Positions 33,403-44,959 of a stretch of DNA of 64,000 bases are shown one piece after another. The DNA lies in NCBI RefSeq assembly GCF_907165205.1, contig NC_058197.1:1304501-1368500 (forward strand). Reading direction: 5' to 3'. The DNA is from Coccinella septempunctata (lineage: Eukaryota; Arthropoda; Insecta; Coleoptera; Coccinellidae). The position numbers and the translations under genes were made by a program. The first letter of the stretch is position 1, and each line of letters begins with the position of its first letter. The notes below the pieces were generated by a model. That model was not told the DNA's origin and ran no database searches. It saw only the letters and a program-made list of their open reading frames with translations.

Positions 33403-34496
33403 ACTCTATATATACAATGACACTATCAATTATCAATTATCTTTGAATCTCACCCCTAATTTGGAACCTATCTAAGGTCCCTCAGGCCTTTCGATCTTCT
33501 TATTCTTCCTCGTTCAAAATATCTGAATGAAAAAAATAGTAGGTACGCCAAAATGATATTCATTTCCACAATTCTTATTTAATTTATAACAAAAATAATC
33601 TCTCTGTCTTTCTCTAGGATGCCCTACTTTTCAGTAAAACTTGAAAATCATTATTTATATTCGAAAACATACTTGAGTAGAGCAATCGAACATTGAATTT
33701 TATTACATGTCGGATTACAGTAATTGTTGAAAATGGCTGTCTCCAGCTAAGATAAAAATATATGGACTGCCGAACTTTTTCGAAAACATATCAATTTGGA
33801 TAGCATATGACGTCCTGTGTCTTGGAAACAAAACAGTTTTCGACAAAGGTCTGAGGTCGCAATCTTTCTGAAACACACCCTGTATAGTGTATATAATCCT
33901 GATAAAAAAAAAAAACTACTTTCGTTTAATCAATTCACGTTTCAGCACTTGCATACATTCTCGAACATTCTTCCATTATTCTCGAAAGAATTTCAATTTG
34001 AACCTATAAACCATAATTTCAGAAAATCTCCCTATTAGTTTTGAATCATGTACCTACCATAAAAGATAAGCAGAGTGGTCCATACTGGGAAGTAAAAGAA
34101 GACACATTAATTGACCACACTATAGAAGTATACCAAAAAGCGTTCTGGATGATGCATAGATGAAACTGCGAATATTTTCCTTCAAAAAGTTCCTTTACTC
34201 AAAAAGATATCTTTCGGCCTGCACATTTACCATCAAAATTTCTCTAGAATAAGTCAAGTACAATTTTGGCCATTATTTTTGTCCTTAAGGCGAAAGGTAC
34301 AAAACGTTCTGGAATAGGGAGATCCTTTATTGGATCGGAGATATTTCTCAATTTCATTTTTCCATTCAGTGTGAAAGGAAAATCAGTTGAATCACAAGTG
34401 TCATTCGTGGGACGAAGCACAAGTGTCATTTATGTGCGAAGCATAAGTTCATCTGTGTGCGAAGCATAAATGTCACCTATGTGACGATCTGTTGTT
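33403..34496. other. Gene-free stretch with short tandem words
   Basis: No gene seen. Near 34395-34485 a degenerate tandem of about 30 bases (GAAGCACAAGTGTCAT, GCGAAGCATAAGTTCAT, GCGAAGCATAAATGTCA) is present. Confidence 0.45.
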
Positions 34497-34815
34497 CCTC
34501 GAAAATCCTGAAAAAGATGTAGTCAGTTAAATATTCGCCAAGACCGAACGGTTGCACTGAGGTCGATGAAATTTCGAGATTTATTACTAGAAGAAATCCT
34601 TTTTATGATTATGTATCATATTAAAATCTACGATGATTTTTCTGGGAGATACGCGTGTTGAAGTTTGTTCTTCAAAAAATCCTGAAAAATATTTTTTTCA
34701 AGATCGAACGCTTGAACTGAGGTCGATGAAATTTCAAGGTTTATTACAAGAAGAGTTGCTCTTTATGATTATGTAGGTATCTCATTAATATCTACGACGA
34801 TTTTTCGTTGGGAGG
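34497..34815. repeat. Direct repeat, two units of about 150 bp
   Basis: Both units contain AATCCTGAAAAA, then GAGGTCGATGAAATTTC, TTTATTAC and TTTATGATTATGTA, followed by a variant of TCTACGA(T/C)GATTTTTC. The first begins near 34502, the second near 34677. The copies have diverged visibly. No function is suggested. Confidence 0.7.
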
Positions 34816-35771
34816 GATATCTAAATGAGGGAACTCTGATTTTTAACGGAAAAATCAAATTATATTGAAACGATTCAATTATAGAGTATTGTATGAGACA
34901 AGTGCCTCGTCTGATTATTTATCCATTCAAGGAATTTCTGCAGGATAATTGATTTCGTCATATCTTCAAAGATGTCCAGAATTCATGAAGGGAAATATTT
35001 TTCTATGACGGTTCTAGGAATATTTTTTGATTGGTATTTTTCTTGAGCGTTATCGGAGGCTTTGCTTCGATTTATTCAAGGCAGGCTTAACTGTAAGCCT
35101 CAAATATTTCTCTGAATTCTATAACAGTCACCAGACTTATAAGCCTGGCGTAAATAAGTAGATGCAAACCCCTCAAATATGTATGTATTTCGTATGCAAT
35201 TAAGTAATAAAAGAAAAAATTTGAAAAGAACTTCTATTATTATTCATAAAATAATTTGTACATTGACAGCACAGCCATGATTGGAACTTAAGATTAACAT
35301 AAAAAAGTGGATATTTACAATAATATACAAATAGTGGACGGTGATAGATAGAAATTTGTCCATAAGTAAAAATGACAAAATTGTCGATATAAAATTATAT
35401 TCATTATACAATTTTGTTTTAAAATCAGTTTATTGGAAATACGTTTAGGAACATCTTTATAGTAATCATATGAAACTAATTTAGACATTTTTTTTAACTG
35501 TTTGCTATCAAAAGTTTGGTAATAGATTGAAATGTCCTAATTCAATTTGAAAACAAAGTTTTATTTGTAATAAAAACATATATACATAAGTGCGATCAAT
35601 TTAGAAGTAACACAACCAATTAAATTAACAATTAGCTAACATACTGAGATCATATAAAATATATACATAAAAATTTTAGTTTTGTATCACATGTTGTGTT
35701 GTACCTATATACATAATTCATGATGAGATCGTTGGACAACGTTGGACAAGATCTTGCGAACTGGTCTCTTC
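34816..35771. other. Gene-free AT-rich stretch
   Basis: No gene, RNA or repeat could be supported. It may include the 3' flank of the REXO1-like copy to the right. Confidence 0.35.
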
Positions 35772-36957
35772 TCAAATTGTGAGACGTCTCTGAGCGTAGT
35801 GCAGTTTTATTTTAACCATTATCAGCTCCAAGCAACTCAGAGCATCCTCATATGGACTATATCCATTATCGGATGTCTGAATTGCTTTGTTCAGATGAAC
35901 TGACATCAACTGCTTTAACGAGTTCCTGAAGGGAAAACCACGCTCGTGAGGGAAAACCAGAGACGTGTCCACAATTTTAGAATGGACCAGTTTCAACACT
36001 CGCAAATCACTGTCCAACGCGTGTCCTATCAGAATGGTGTCCTCGTCAATGAAGTCCAATAAATCACTCTGCACCTGTTGGAAAGTTTTCGACTTTGGGC
36101 CATACACATCACTTTCGGTCGCTCCGGAAAATCTAGTATTGTAGTCCACAACTTCTTCCTCCGGTTGCACAAAATAATCGTACACTGTGGCACCATCAAA
36201 ACCCAAAACGGTTACCCTGCAAAGTTCCAAGCCTCGCACGGTGTAGCACATTTCGCAGTCTACAGCGAAAACCTTCCGTTTCACTTTTTCGCTGCGTTTT
36301 GTGCTCACGAAACCTTGCAGGGGCTCGTTGATCCCGGCCACTGAACCATTCCATACGTGGTGTTTTGATTAAGTGCAACCTTTGGATCCCGGAGTATTTC
36401 GCAACATGTATGGCGGCAGTACGATATTTTCCCCCAGTGGTAGAAGCACTGCTGTTTCGTCAAGTAACCGTGTTCGTTGACGAAGAACTGATCGTTACAC
36501 CTAACGCAGGTCCTCTCAACTGCTGTCGGTGAATTCCGATCAAAATCCTCCTCAATACCAGCCAATCTCTTCGGCATCCTGAAAGGTTTTCCGAAACAAT
36601 GTTTGTACAGGCGGACTTGGTTCTTAACCTTATCCACCTGTGGAAAACCATTGGAAAAGAGATCCTCCGGAGCTACGGTGTACTGGATGAGGAGGTTGTA
36701 CAGTTTTTCTTCGGTCAATCCGAACACTGGCGAAACAGCGGCTTCCACTCTATGGGGGTTATTCCTTTCTTTGGCACCTGTTCTATTTTCGCTACAATCT
36801 TGTGATGGTGTTTCGTCCCTTGCCGAACGAATCGGTTTGTAAACGTTGGGGAACGGCTTCTTACATTTCTTCTTATTAGGCCTCTGCTGGGGACACCTCG
36901 GTGAGCCAATTTCGGATTGTTTTTTGGAAAATAAAAGTTGATTGATGAATACGCCAA
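35772..36957 (-). pseudogene. REXO1-like RNA exonuclease, copy 2 (intronless, broken)
   Basis: On the minus strand: a region ending GLTEEKLYNLLIQYTVAPED, a Cys-rich segment CVRCNDQFFV with CFYHWGK (36748-36305), then a frame change and an in-frame TAA near 36365-36410, and finally an open frame 36341-35772. The last holds the DEDD exonuclease: FAVDCEMCYTV, GHALDSDLRVLKL, and SPYEDALSCLELI with a His/Asp-containing third motif. REXO1-type enzymes trim the 3' ends of structured RNAs. The exonuclease domain is undisturbed and of normal length, but it is cut from its N-terminal part. Lack of introns suggests a processed copy. Confidence 0.75.
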
Positions 36958-37192
36958 TGACGCTGAATCTCAGTGTTAAAAATGGTCAGGGATCTAGTGG
37001 ATTTTGAAGATTAGATAGCGAAAAGAAAAAAAAAGACTTTATGATGTACCTATGCACTTTCAGCGGTGGGTAAAGAGTCTGCAGGTATTCAAAGATGTCA
37101 GATTAAGATACTGTCATTTGAGCCACCTCATTTTGAGAAGAAAAGACTGTATATTATGAAAGGTATTTCAACATTGAACCCTGAAACTTTCA

Positions 37193-37360
37193 TGTATTAT
37201 ATGAATGTGTCTCTATGGTTGTGTATCGCTTAGATCTATGTTCATGTCAATGTCAATCAATAATAGAATGGCCGCTAGTGAAGCCACGCTTGTATTGTTG
37301 TTGCTGAATAGAAACTAGACTTAATCCTTTAGTTTTATTAATGTACCCTTGCATCATACA
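37193..37360 (+). repeat. Gypsy 5' LTR
   Basis: 168 bp from TGTATTATATGAATG to CATCATACA, the same as the 3' LTR as far as can be read. Very short for a gypsy LTR. It must contain promoter and polyadenylation signals; AATAATAG and ATTAATG words are visible but no assignment is certain. Primer-binding site candidate TGGTGTCAGGTG follows directly at 37361. Confidence 0.95.
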
Positions 37361-37446
37361 TGGTGTCAGGTGTTCAGGTGTGTATTTCTGTAAAAAGTAC
37401 GTGAATAAACAAATAGTCTGCTTGAAAGACGAACGACTAGACGAGA

Positions 37447-37686
37447 ATGGAGTCATTCTTTAGATCACCAGAACCGCTGCTTCTAGACGGCAATATATCA
37501 GAAAACTGGAAGAGGTTTGAACAAAAATTTAATGTTTTTCTTGAAGCCACTGGATTAAAAGACTCGCCAGAACCGAAGAAAATAGCTGTATTCTTAAACT
37601 TGGTGGGAGATGATGGATTGGAGCTGCACAACAGTTTCACCTACAGCGAAGCTGAAAGTAAATCTTTAAGTATGATAATGCTCAAA
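37447..37686 (+). CDS. Gypsy gag, N-terminal part (interrupted)
   Basis: From the ATG at 37447 the frame reads about 80 codons (FRSPEPLLLDGNISENWKRF, ATGLKDSPEPKKIAVFLNLV) of a gypsy-type capsid and then enters the Polinton at 37687, where it would stop at 37731 within the inverted repeat. The remainder of gag resumes at 55861 in the same frame, so the interruption is only due to the insertion. Confidence 0.9.
37681..37686 (+). repeat. Polinton target-site duplication, left (CTCAAA)
   Basis: CTCAAA directly before the inverted repeat and again at 55861-55866 directly after it. A 6-bp duplication is the known mark of Polinton/Maverick integration. It encodes two codons of gag in frame. Confidence 0.95.
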
Positions 37687-38586
37687 AGTAGGGTAGCAGA
37701 GCAGATTCTCGGCCACTTCAATGGCGACTGAAGAGTAATCCGACAAAGTATGATTCGGAGTACTTGAACATTATGTGGTTGGATTATGAAATGTTATACT
37801 GGTGTGTTATTAGATTGATTGATGAATATTTTTCAGAGTTAGATGAAAAAATCGTTGTTTAATTAAGGGTGGTGTCTCTGTGTGCGTGAAAGGAAGAAGC
37901 TATAAAGGTGGTCCATGATTTCGTATAATAGATAAAATTGGAAATGTTTCTTTGTTCCTTTGACAGAGGTTTTTTTTTTCTCATCTGTGGAGATGTTCCG
38001 AGAAAACGTTTGGGTCTTTTATTGTTTAAATAAGGGTGTCTTTGCATGCCGGAAAAAAAAGAGCAATAAAGATCGGTAATAATTCAGTATAATAGATGAG
38101 ATTCCTTTGACAGGGTTTTTTTTTCTTATCTATGAGGATGTTTCGAGAAAACTATCAGTTTGGGTCTTTTATCATAAAATGACAATTATCTGAATTAATG
38201 GTCACTCTTTTACTCCCCAATATACCTGTGGATTCTAACCGTAATAAAAATGTAAATTTTACCCATTCGAAATAGTTTTGGTGCTATAGGTATTCGAAGA
38301 TGTCAGTCTGCATTCCGCCTCATGTGATAAGAATGACAGGTTTACTCATTCCCTTTGTCCCAAAAATGGTACATTATGACCGCTAATGGGGGCTGAAGGT
38401 TTATTGTGTTTAATGACAAAGGGCGGAGCTATCCCTTAATTCTTCTCGATACACCTGTCGAGTGGCGTTTCTCACCGTAATAAATAAAAGATTTAATTGG
38501 TCTTCAGTTCAGATTCGTTTGATGCAGATCTCTTATAACGAAAACAGTCTGGTTATTTTTTTGAATGGTAAGAAGGGCCATGATGG
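37687..38586 (+). repeat. Polinton left terminal inverted repeat
   Basis: About 900 bp, near-identical to the complement of 54961-55860; only scattered differences were noted, for example at 37824, 37884 and 37916, with more near the inner end (38530-38586). It contains two diverged direct subrepeats (about 37858-38027 and 38028-38177), each with a T-run, a TTTGGGTCTTTTAT word and a CCTTTGACAG word. Open frames within it are mirrored in the other repeat and are not genes. Confidence 0.95.
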
Positions 38587-38864
38587 TGGGGAAAAAGGGT
38601 CGAGAAGAATATAAAAAGAATAGAACCGACATTCCAACATCAGTCTTCAATTCTCAGTTGCTCTGACTTTGATGAAAAAAAAAATATCACAGAGTTTGTT
38701 GCAGTCCATAGAGTAATAAGAAATTGTTTTTCTTCAGTGAATTTTTGTGACGAATCTCATTTTCCAATGTAAGTATTCAAACTTTGTAGCGATGGAAATA
38801 TTCTTAAATATTTGAAATTTATTTCAGCATAAAATAAAAAAAAAAAACAATAAAAATTATAACA

Positions 38865-39173
38865 ATGGATCTGACAAAAATTAACCAGTGTGGTTCACTT
38901 TCACAGCACCAGAAACCAATTGCATCACTTAAGGATTTGATAGTGGGTGAAGTCCATCGAATAATTGATGCAAAATTACTGAAGACTAGATTCGGGGAAT
39001 CTATTCTCTTGGAGTTGGAAGAAAAGTGTATATTCCTACCGAAACGAGCAAACGACCATCTGAAGCAAGTCATAAAGGAATTCAGTGGAGCTGGGTTTGG
39101 AATCAAATTCCTTGGGGTGAAGGAAATAACGAAATATAAACCAGTTCAACTCTTTGAGATTGTCCAATTGTGA
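38865..39173 (+). CDS. Small conserved Polinton protein (unknown, 102 aa)
   Basis: First gene after the left repeat, from ATG at 38865, stop at 39171-39173, three bases before the polymerase ATG at 39176. It reads SLKDLIVGEVHRIIDAKLLK, LLELEEKCIFLPKRANDHLK, FLGVKEITKYKPV. The compact beta-rich pattern and placement before the polymerase would suit a small DNA-binding protein such as a single-strand binder, but this is inference. Tight spacing suggests co-expression with the polymerase. Confidence 0.75.
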   Translation: MDLTKINQCGSLSQHQKPIASLKDLIVGEVHRIIDAKLLKTRFGESILLELEEKCIFLPKRANDHLKQVIKEFSGAGFGIKFLGVKEITKYKPVQLFEIVQL

Positions 39174-39175
39174 AG

Positions 39176-42100
39176 ATGGAGGTATGTAATATTGATTTAT
39201 TCCATAATGCAATGAATCTTCTGTTTCACGAAAATGACATCATGATTAGAAAAAAATGGATCAATTTGATTAACAAACATATTCGTTTATTGAAAAATTT
39301 AATGAAAAATACTCATCACGGACAAAAATTCAGCATTCAATCTGCCATTTGCCATTTGAAAAGATACAAAATTCAACTCAAATCCTTTGATGCGCATAGA
39401 GGTGAGGGAATACGAAGCGTAAGAAGTAATCGGGTGAAATGGGAGGATGTTCAATCAGCATTTGAATCAAGAATAAGAACTGGGGTTATAATCAATTTGA
39501 AGCATACGGTCGTTGAAGAATTTTTCGATGATGCATTTCATCTTTTCAAATATAGAATTAGAAATGCAATAAGCAGTATTGGAATTGTTAAAGTGAATTT
39601 AGTATTTTGCGGACAATTCATTAAAAAAAGTGGTGATGATGAACTACTCGATTTCAAATATTTCCCTACACAAAATGCAACAATTGATGGGGGAACAGAT
39701 TTAAACGATTGGTTTGAAAGAAATGCTTTAAACATAATCAAACAAAAACTTGAAGAATTTCAAGAGAAAGAGAGTGGTTTTGCTCTTCAATCAATTGTTT
39801 CATTAGAAGTCAATATGAATAAGGTGGAAATGGGTAATGGAGGTAGTTCATTCATCCATCTTCCTGAAAAAATTGCGGCCAAAAAAGCATGCATTAATAT
39901 AAAAAACAATGATCAATGTTGTTTTTTGTGGAGTATTACTGCATGCTTACATCCAGCATCTTCCCACTCTGATAGAGTGTCATCATATCCCCACCCAAGC
40001 ACTATTTTTAATTGTGATGGTATAGATTTTCCTATAAAACTTAAAGATATAGAGAGGTTTGAAATGTTGAATAATGTTTCAGTGAATGTTTTCTCACTGC
40101 AAATGGTTAAAAATGATGATTTCATTGTAGTTCCATCTCGTATCTGCAAATCCAAAATTCCACAAAGACATGCCAATTTACTTCTAATTCAGAATATATA
40201 TAACCATATTGATGATGGGAAAAATGCTCCTATTGATGCCAAAATAGAATATCATTATGTGTATATTAAGAACTTGTCGAGATTAGTGTCGAAACAACTT
40301 AGTAAGTCTAAAAAAAATAAGTTCATATGCGATCAATGTCTTAATTATTTCACTACAGAAGAAAAACTAGGGAAACATATCGAATTGTGCTCGAATCATG
40401 AGACATGTCACATACAGTTTCCAGAAAAGTCTCATGTTAGTTTTACAAATTACAGATACAAACAGAGAAGTCCTTTTGTAATGTATTGTGACTTCGAGTC
40501 ATATTTGAAACCAATCAATGATATAAATTTGAGTTGTTTAAAGTATCAAGAACACAAACCTATCAGCGCAGGTTTTTATTTGAAAAATTCTTATGAGGAC
40601 ATTGTACCGTCATATTATGAGAGCTATACTGGGGTTGATTGCATGGAATGGTTCTCGAATAAATTGTGTGAGATTGCAGATAGGTTATGCAAAATAATTA
40701 ATCATGTGAAACCCATAAACTCAACTGGTTCACATAGTCGAGTTATATGCCATATATGTGAGAAAACATTCAAAGCGGATGATAAAATAGTCATGGACCA
40801 TGATCACTTTACTGGAGTGTGCCGCGGGTGGGCTCACAATAGTTGTAATCTCAATTTCAAAAAGTCTTTTATCATACCAGTAGTTTTCCATAATCTAGGT
40901 GGATATGACGCACATTTTCTTATAAAGGAGATTGCAAAACAGGGCCGCGTTTCTCTTCTACCATTAAATAAAGAAAAATATATTAGTTTTACGAAATATG
41001 ATGAAAATACTCAAATACAATTCAGGTTCATTGACAGTTTACGTTTTCTCAACAGTTCGCTAGAGAATTTAGCCTCATATCTTTCATTGAATCAGTTTAT
41101 TGAATTGAAAAAACAATTTTTCGACTATAATGATGATGCATTCAAACTTTTGACTAAAAAAGTTGTGTTTCCCTATGACTATATCAGTAGTGTTGATAAA
41201 TTGAATGATACATGTCTACCATCCATTGAGAAATTCTACAACAAATTGAATTATGAAGAGATAAGTGATGAACAATATCTACACGCTCAACTAATATGGT
41301 CCACATTCAATTGTCAATCATTGAAAGATATATGATGTTATATCTTAAAACTGATATTATGCTTTTAGCCGATGTGTTTGAACAATTCCGCAATAGCTGT
41401 ATAAAAGAGTATGAATTAGATCCTATTCATTTTTACACCCTTCCGGGTTATACCTTTCAATGTATGCTTAAAACAACAAAAATCAAATTAGAAATCATTA
41501 AAGATATTGACATATTACTATTCATAGAAAACGGTATAAGAGGTGGAATAAGTCAGTGTTCAAACAGATACTCTACGGCTAATAACAAATATATGGGGCC
41601 AAAATTCGATGTTAATGAACCTGAAAAGTATTTACTCTACTTAGATGTGAATAACTTATATGGTTGGGCTATGAGTCAGTTTTTGCCATATGGGGGATTC
41701 AAGTGGACAGACACAAATATAGATATTACACAAATACCTGATGATGCTCCCGAGGGATATATTTTAGAGGTTGATTTGGAATATCCCGCCGAAATACACG
41801 ACAAGCACAAAGACTTGCCATTCTGTGCGGAATCACGTATCCCACCTGGATCAAAGTTGCCTAAATTATTAACTACCCTTTATCATAAAAAAAATTATAT
41901 CGTGCATTATAGGACGTTAAAACAAGCCTTGAGTCATGGACTTGTTTTGAAAAAAGTCCATAGAGTTCTTCAATTCAAACAATCTGCCTGGCTCAAAATG
42001 TATATTGACAAAAATACACATTTGAGGCAGACAGCAAAGAACAATTTCGAAAAAAATCTTTTCAAATTAATGGTTAATGCTGTGTATGGGAAAACGATTG

Positions 42101-42852
42101 AAAACGTCCGGAAGCATAGAGAAGTTAAATTGGTCAACAAATGGTATGGCAGATATGGTGCAATGAATTTGATTTCTAGCCCTTTCTACAAGGATAGAAT
42201 GATCTTCGGAGAAAATCTAGTCGCTATTGAATTGCAAAAGCGTTTAATCACAATCGATAAACCAATATATGTAGGAATGTCTGTATTAGACATTTCAAAG
42301 GTTTGCTTGTACGAATTTCATTACGATTATTTCCAACCTAATTTCAAAGAAAGTATATTGAATTATGTAGATACTGATAGTTTAACTTATGAGGTATCAA
42401 ATCAAAATCCCTATGAGTGCATAAAACGAGATTGCTACGCACGCTTTGATACATCTGACTATCCTAAAGGAAATCCATATGGAATTCCTCAAGTCAATAA
42501 AAAAGTATTGGGTTTGATGAAGGATGAGAATAATGGTAAGATTATGACCGATTTCGTAGGATTAAGATCAAAAATGTACTCATTTCGTGTTGATAAAGAG
42601 GAAATAAAAAAAGTGAAAGGCATAAAGCGGAATGTGATTAAAAGCCTTTCTTTCGATGACTACTTGAAATGCTTGATTGATTCCAACACTAAATTAGTAA
42701 GACAAAGAAATATAATATCTAAATGTCATGATGTTTTTTCTATTGAACAGGAGAAAATTGCATTGTGTAGTAGAGACGATAAAAGATACATCCTACCTAA
42801 TTCACATTGTACTCTACCTTGGGGTCATTATCGAATACCATCATCATCCTAG
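39176..42852 (+). pseudogene. Protein-primed family B DNA polymerase (pPolB), one frameshift
   Basis: Two overlapping frames, 39176-41335 and 41296-42852, together give about 1,220 residues, the usual size for Polinton polymerases. Visible in order: N-terminal region with NNDQCCFLWSITACLHP, C2H2-like finger CDQCLNYFTTEEKLGKHIELC, exonuclease I MYCDFES, a Cys/His cluster CHICEKTF with DHDHFTGVCRGWAHNSCN, exonuclease II HNLGGYDAHFL, exonuclease III YLKTDIMLLAD, polymerase motif A DVNNLYGWAMSQF, motif B KLMVNAVYGKT, motif C VDTDS. All catalytic residues are present, but the frame changes near 41320-41335 between exonuclease II and III. The enzyme copies the element using a terminal protein as primer. 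Confidence 0.95.
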
Positions 42853-42882
42853 ATTCCAGAGGGTGAGAGGGGGAGAAATATA

Positions 42883-42993
42883 ATGATGAATTATGCTGTG
42901 ACAGCCATTGAGAGAACTTTCTCATACGACTCGAATTTGTCTGAGAAATTCATCAAAAAGTTTCCACAACAATATGAATGTTTTAGTTTATAA
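42883..42993 (+). CDS. Tiny ORF after the polymerase (36 aa)
   Basis: ATG at 42883, stop at 42991-42993, reading AVTAIERTFSYDSNLSEKF and ending QQYECFSL. It starts 30 bases after the polymerase stop and overlaps the next small ORF in another frame. No family is recognised; it might be a degraded or genuine mini-gene. Confidence 0.3.
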   Translation: MMNYAVTAIERTFSYDSNLSEKFIKKFPQQYECFSL

Positions 42994-43168
42994 TCCTCCT
43001 CCTCTTAAATATTTGTCTTTTTTGAAATACTTAAGCGATCCCTCTGTGTACCCCATTTATAGATATTTATATGAAAAGTTGGAAAGGGAACCTCCAGATT
43101 TATACAAATCCTCATTTTGTTTCGATTCCGAATCTTCAGATTCGGACTCTGAAATATTTTATTTATGA
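42974..43168 (+). CDS. Small Polinton ORF with acidic Ser-rich tail (64 aa)
   Basis: Likely start is the ATG at 42974 (MNVLVYNPPPLKYLSFLKYL), with the tail FDSESSDSDSEIFYL. An upstream in-frame start at 42908 would give 86 residues but its extra part overlaps another ORF. The PPPLKY segment could be a PY-like motif recruiting host factors, but this is only suggested by sequence. Unknown function. Confidence 0.45.
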   Translation: MNVLVYNPPPLKYLSFLKYLSDPSVYPIYRYLYEKLEREPPDLYKSSFCFDSESSDSDSEIFYL

Positions 43169-43265
43169 AATATGTTAAATGAACCATTCAACATTGTAAA
43201 TATGTGGATATATATGTATATGAAATAAATACTAAGAAATGTATAAAAAGTATTTTTATTATCCT

Positions 43266-43895
43266 TCACAAATATTTCTCTATGTCACAAAGAATGTTGT
43301 TTTCATTTGAAATCATACATTCACATAATATCAAATTTTCAATAGAAGGATTGATCTGACAGAATATTCCTATTAGTTCTTCAATGGATTTCGAACTATC
43401 TTTTTTAATATTGGTTATAGTTATCAGAAAATTCTTATAATAAGATTTGAAATCAAGTTTCATAAGCATTTCCAATCTATTTCTGAGAAAACTTTTATTG
43501 AATTCTAGAATCTTAGCAACATCGTCGCTAATAAGATATAAATGATTTTCCTTCCTTGATATCATGATCATTTTGAATCCATTCACAGTTGTGGTTGTAA
43601 CAGAAATATCATCAATAAATCGAATATCATTTGCTTCATTCAAGTTGAGGATTTCAGTAAGCATCATCCATTGCATGTAATCAAACGAAATGAACATTTT
43701 TCCACCAAACATCAAAGAGTCTTCATTCGTTGACAGCTTCACTGAGGGTTCATAGTTTCTCGCACTACTTAAGCCACAATCGATGTTATATCCTCCTGTT
43801 TTGAAATTTGTATTCAAAACAAATTTTTTTTCGATATCAATCATTTCAGAATCGTAATATGGAGATGGATTAAATTCACTCTCTTGACAGTACAT
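43266..43895 (-). CDS. Unknown conserved Polinton protein (209 aa)
   Basis: Intact frame with SLMFGGKMFISFDYMQWMML, ITVTT-like beta segment and FNKSFLRNRLEMLMKLDFKS. No catalytic motif is visible. It is the last gene of the leftward block (ATPase, DUF8207-like protein, coiled-coil protein, integrase, this one), ending close to the converging polymerase block. The alternation of hydrophobic beta-like and helical segments suggests a globular protein; function unknown. Confidence 0.65.
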   Translation of the reverse strand: MYCQESEFNPSPYYDSEMIDIEKKFVLNTNFKTGGYNIDCGLSSARNYEPSVKLSTNEDSLMFGGKMFISFDYMQWMMLTEILNLNEANDIRFIDDISVTTTTVNGFKMIMISRKENHLYLISDDVAKILEFNKSFLRNRLEMLMKLDFKSYYKNFLITITNIKKDSSKSIEELIGIFCQINPSIENLILCECMISNENNILCDIEKYL

Positions 43896-43938
43896 GTTGC
43901 TGAACTGAAGATCAAAGCGATACTAAATTAAAAAATCT

Positions 43939-44871
43939 CTATAAACGGTTGGATTTATCTATCCATGAATCATGTGACTGATCGAATCCAAGCCATCTCA
44001 CAAGTACTTTGTTTCCCCGCTCACATAGAATTTTTTCAACTAAATATATATCTGAGTTTGAAGCGCTTTGCAGTTCAGGCTCATAAAAAGCTCCTCGGAT
44101 TGGATTACCTTGTAAGTCATCAAGAAGGTAAGTTACTGGATTAGTAATTTGTATCTTACTGATTTTGAATATTTCTGTTGTCCAATTTGGTAAATAACCC
44201 TTAGAGAAAACATGTTTGAATTTACTTATACGCACAGTATCACCAACTTTAAATTTTCCTCTACCAGCTATTTTGATGTGATTGTACCGACTTCTAAGTA
44301 GGAGTTTCTCATTTGACTTATTTACTTCGATAGGACTCATTCCAATTGTTCTATGTTTAATTGTATTGTAATCAGCGACAATTTTCGGTAGGATTTGCAA
44401 CCAATAGTATGTTCCATTCAAACTGAAATACTTGAATAGTTTTTCTTTAAGAGTTCGTATTACTCGTTCAACAATTGCTGCTTTTTTCGCAGAATATGTA
44501 TTGTAATGATTGATCTTATATTTTTTCATTAGGTTTTTGAATTTAAAATTGAAAAACTCTCTTCCTTGGTCAGTCTGTAGGTTCTTGGGTCTTCTATTAC
44601 TCTGTTTCAATATTTCCGAAAACGCCTTAGTAACTTCTTCGGCACATTTCGTTTTCAATGCTTTAGTCCAGACAAATTTGGAAAGGCAATCAATCACAAC
44701 GAGAACAAATGTATGATTTTTGTTTTCATCAGCATACGAGTCCATTTGCATCAAATCACTCTGCCACAAATCATCTATACCCTTGATGATAGTACGCCTT
44801 CGGGGGAAATTTTTTCTAGCTGGTCTATGTAGCTCATTAACCACTTGAACTTTCTCCTTTGAGTGCTCCAT
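43939..44871 (-). CDS. Polinton integrase with C-terminal chromodomain
   Basis: Retroviral-type integrase core: IDDLWQSDLMQMD, then NLQTDQGREFF, then IVERVIRTLKEKLF, giving the D,D,E triad. A small barrel-like region (KVGDTVRISKFKHVFSKGY) follows, then a chromodomain, YLVEKILCERGNKVLVRWLG with DSWID. This domain may steer insertion to modified histones. The N-terminus starts at PARKNFPRRRTI, shorter than many Polinton integrases, whose zinc-binding N-terminal part is not seen; the preceding 88 bases are not coding. The catalytic part appears intact. Confidence 0.9.
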   Translation of the reverse strand: MEHSKEKVQVVNELHRPARKNFPRRRTIIKGIDDLWQSDLMQMDSYADENKNHTFVLVVIDCLSKFVWTKALKTKCAEEVTKAFSEILKQSNRRPKNLQTDQGREFFNFKFKNLMKKYKINHYNTYSAKKAAIVERVIRTLKEKLFKYFSLNGTYYWLQILPKIVADYNTIKHRTIGMSPIEVNKSNEKLLLRSRYNHIKIAGRGKFKVGDTVRISKFKHVFSKGYLPNWTTEIFKISKIQITNPVTYLLDDLQGNPIRGAFYEPELQSASNSDIYLVEKILCERGNKVLVRWLGFDQSHDSWIDKSNRL

Positions 44872-44959
44872 TGGAAATGGTCTTTTTTTTTAATTGAGTA
44901 GGATAACTATCGAGTCAGTTGTAGTTGTACCTAGTCTATTCGTAAAGTTAAAATCTCAA

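Noticed and set aside
37859..38047. Open frame in the Polinton inverted repeat, mirrored at 55500-55688
   Set aside because: Present only because the repeat happens to be open there; codes for low-complexity sequence across subrepeats with no homologue recognised.
41296..41335. Programmed ribosomal frameshift in polymerase B
   Set aside because: No slippery heptamer or obvious downstream structure was seen; a mutation is simpler.
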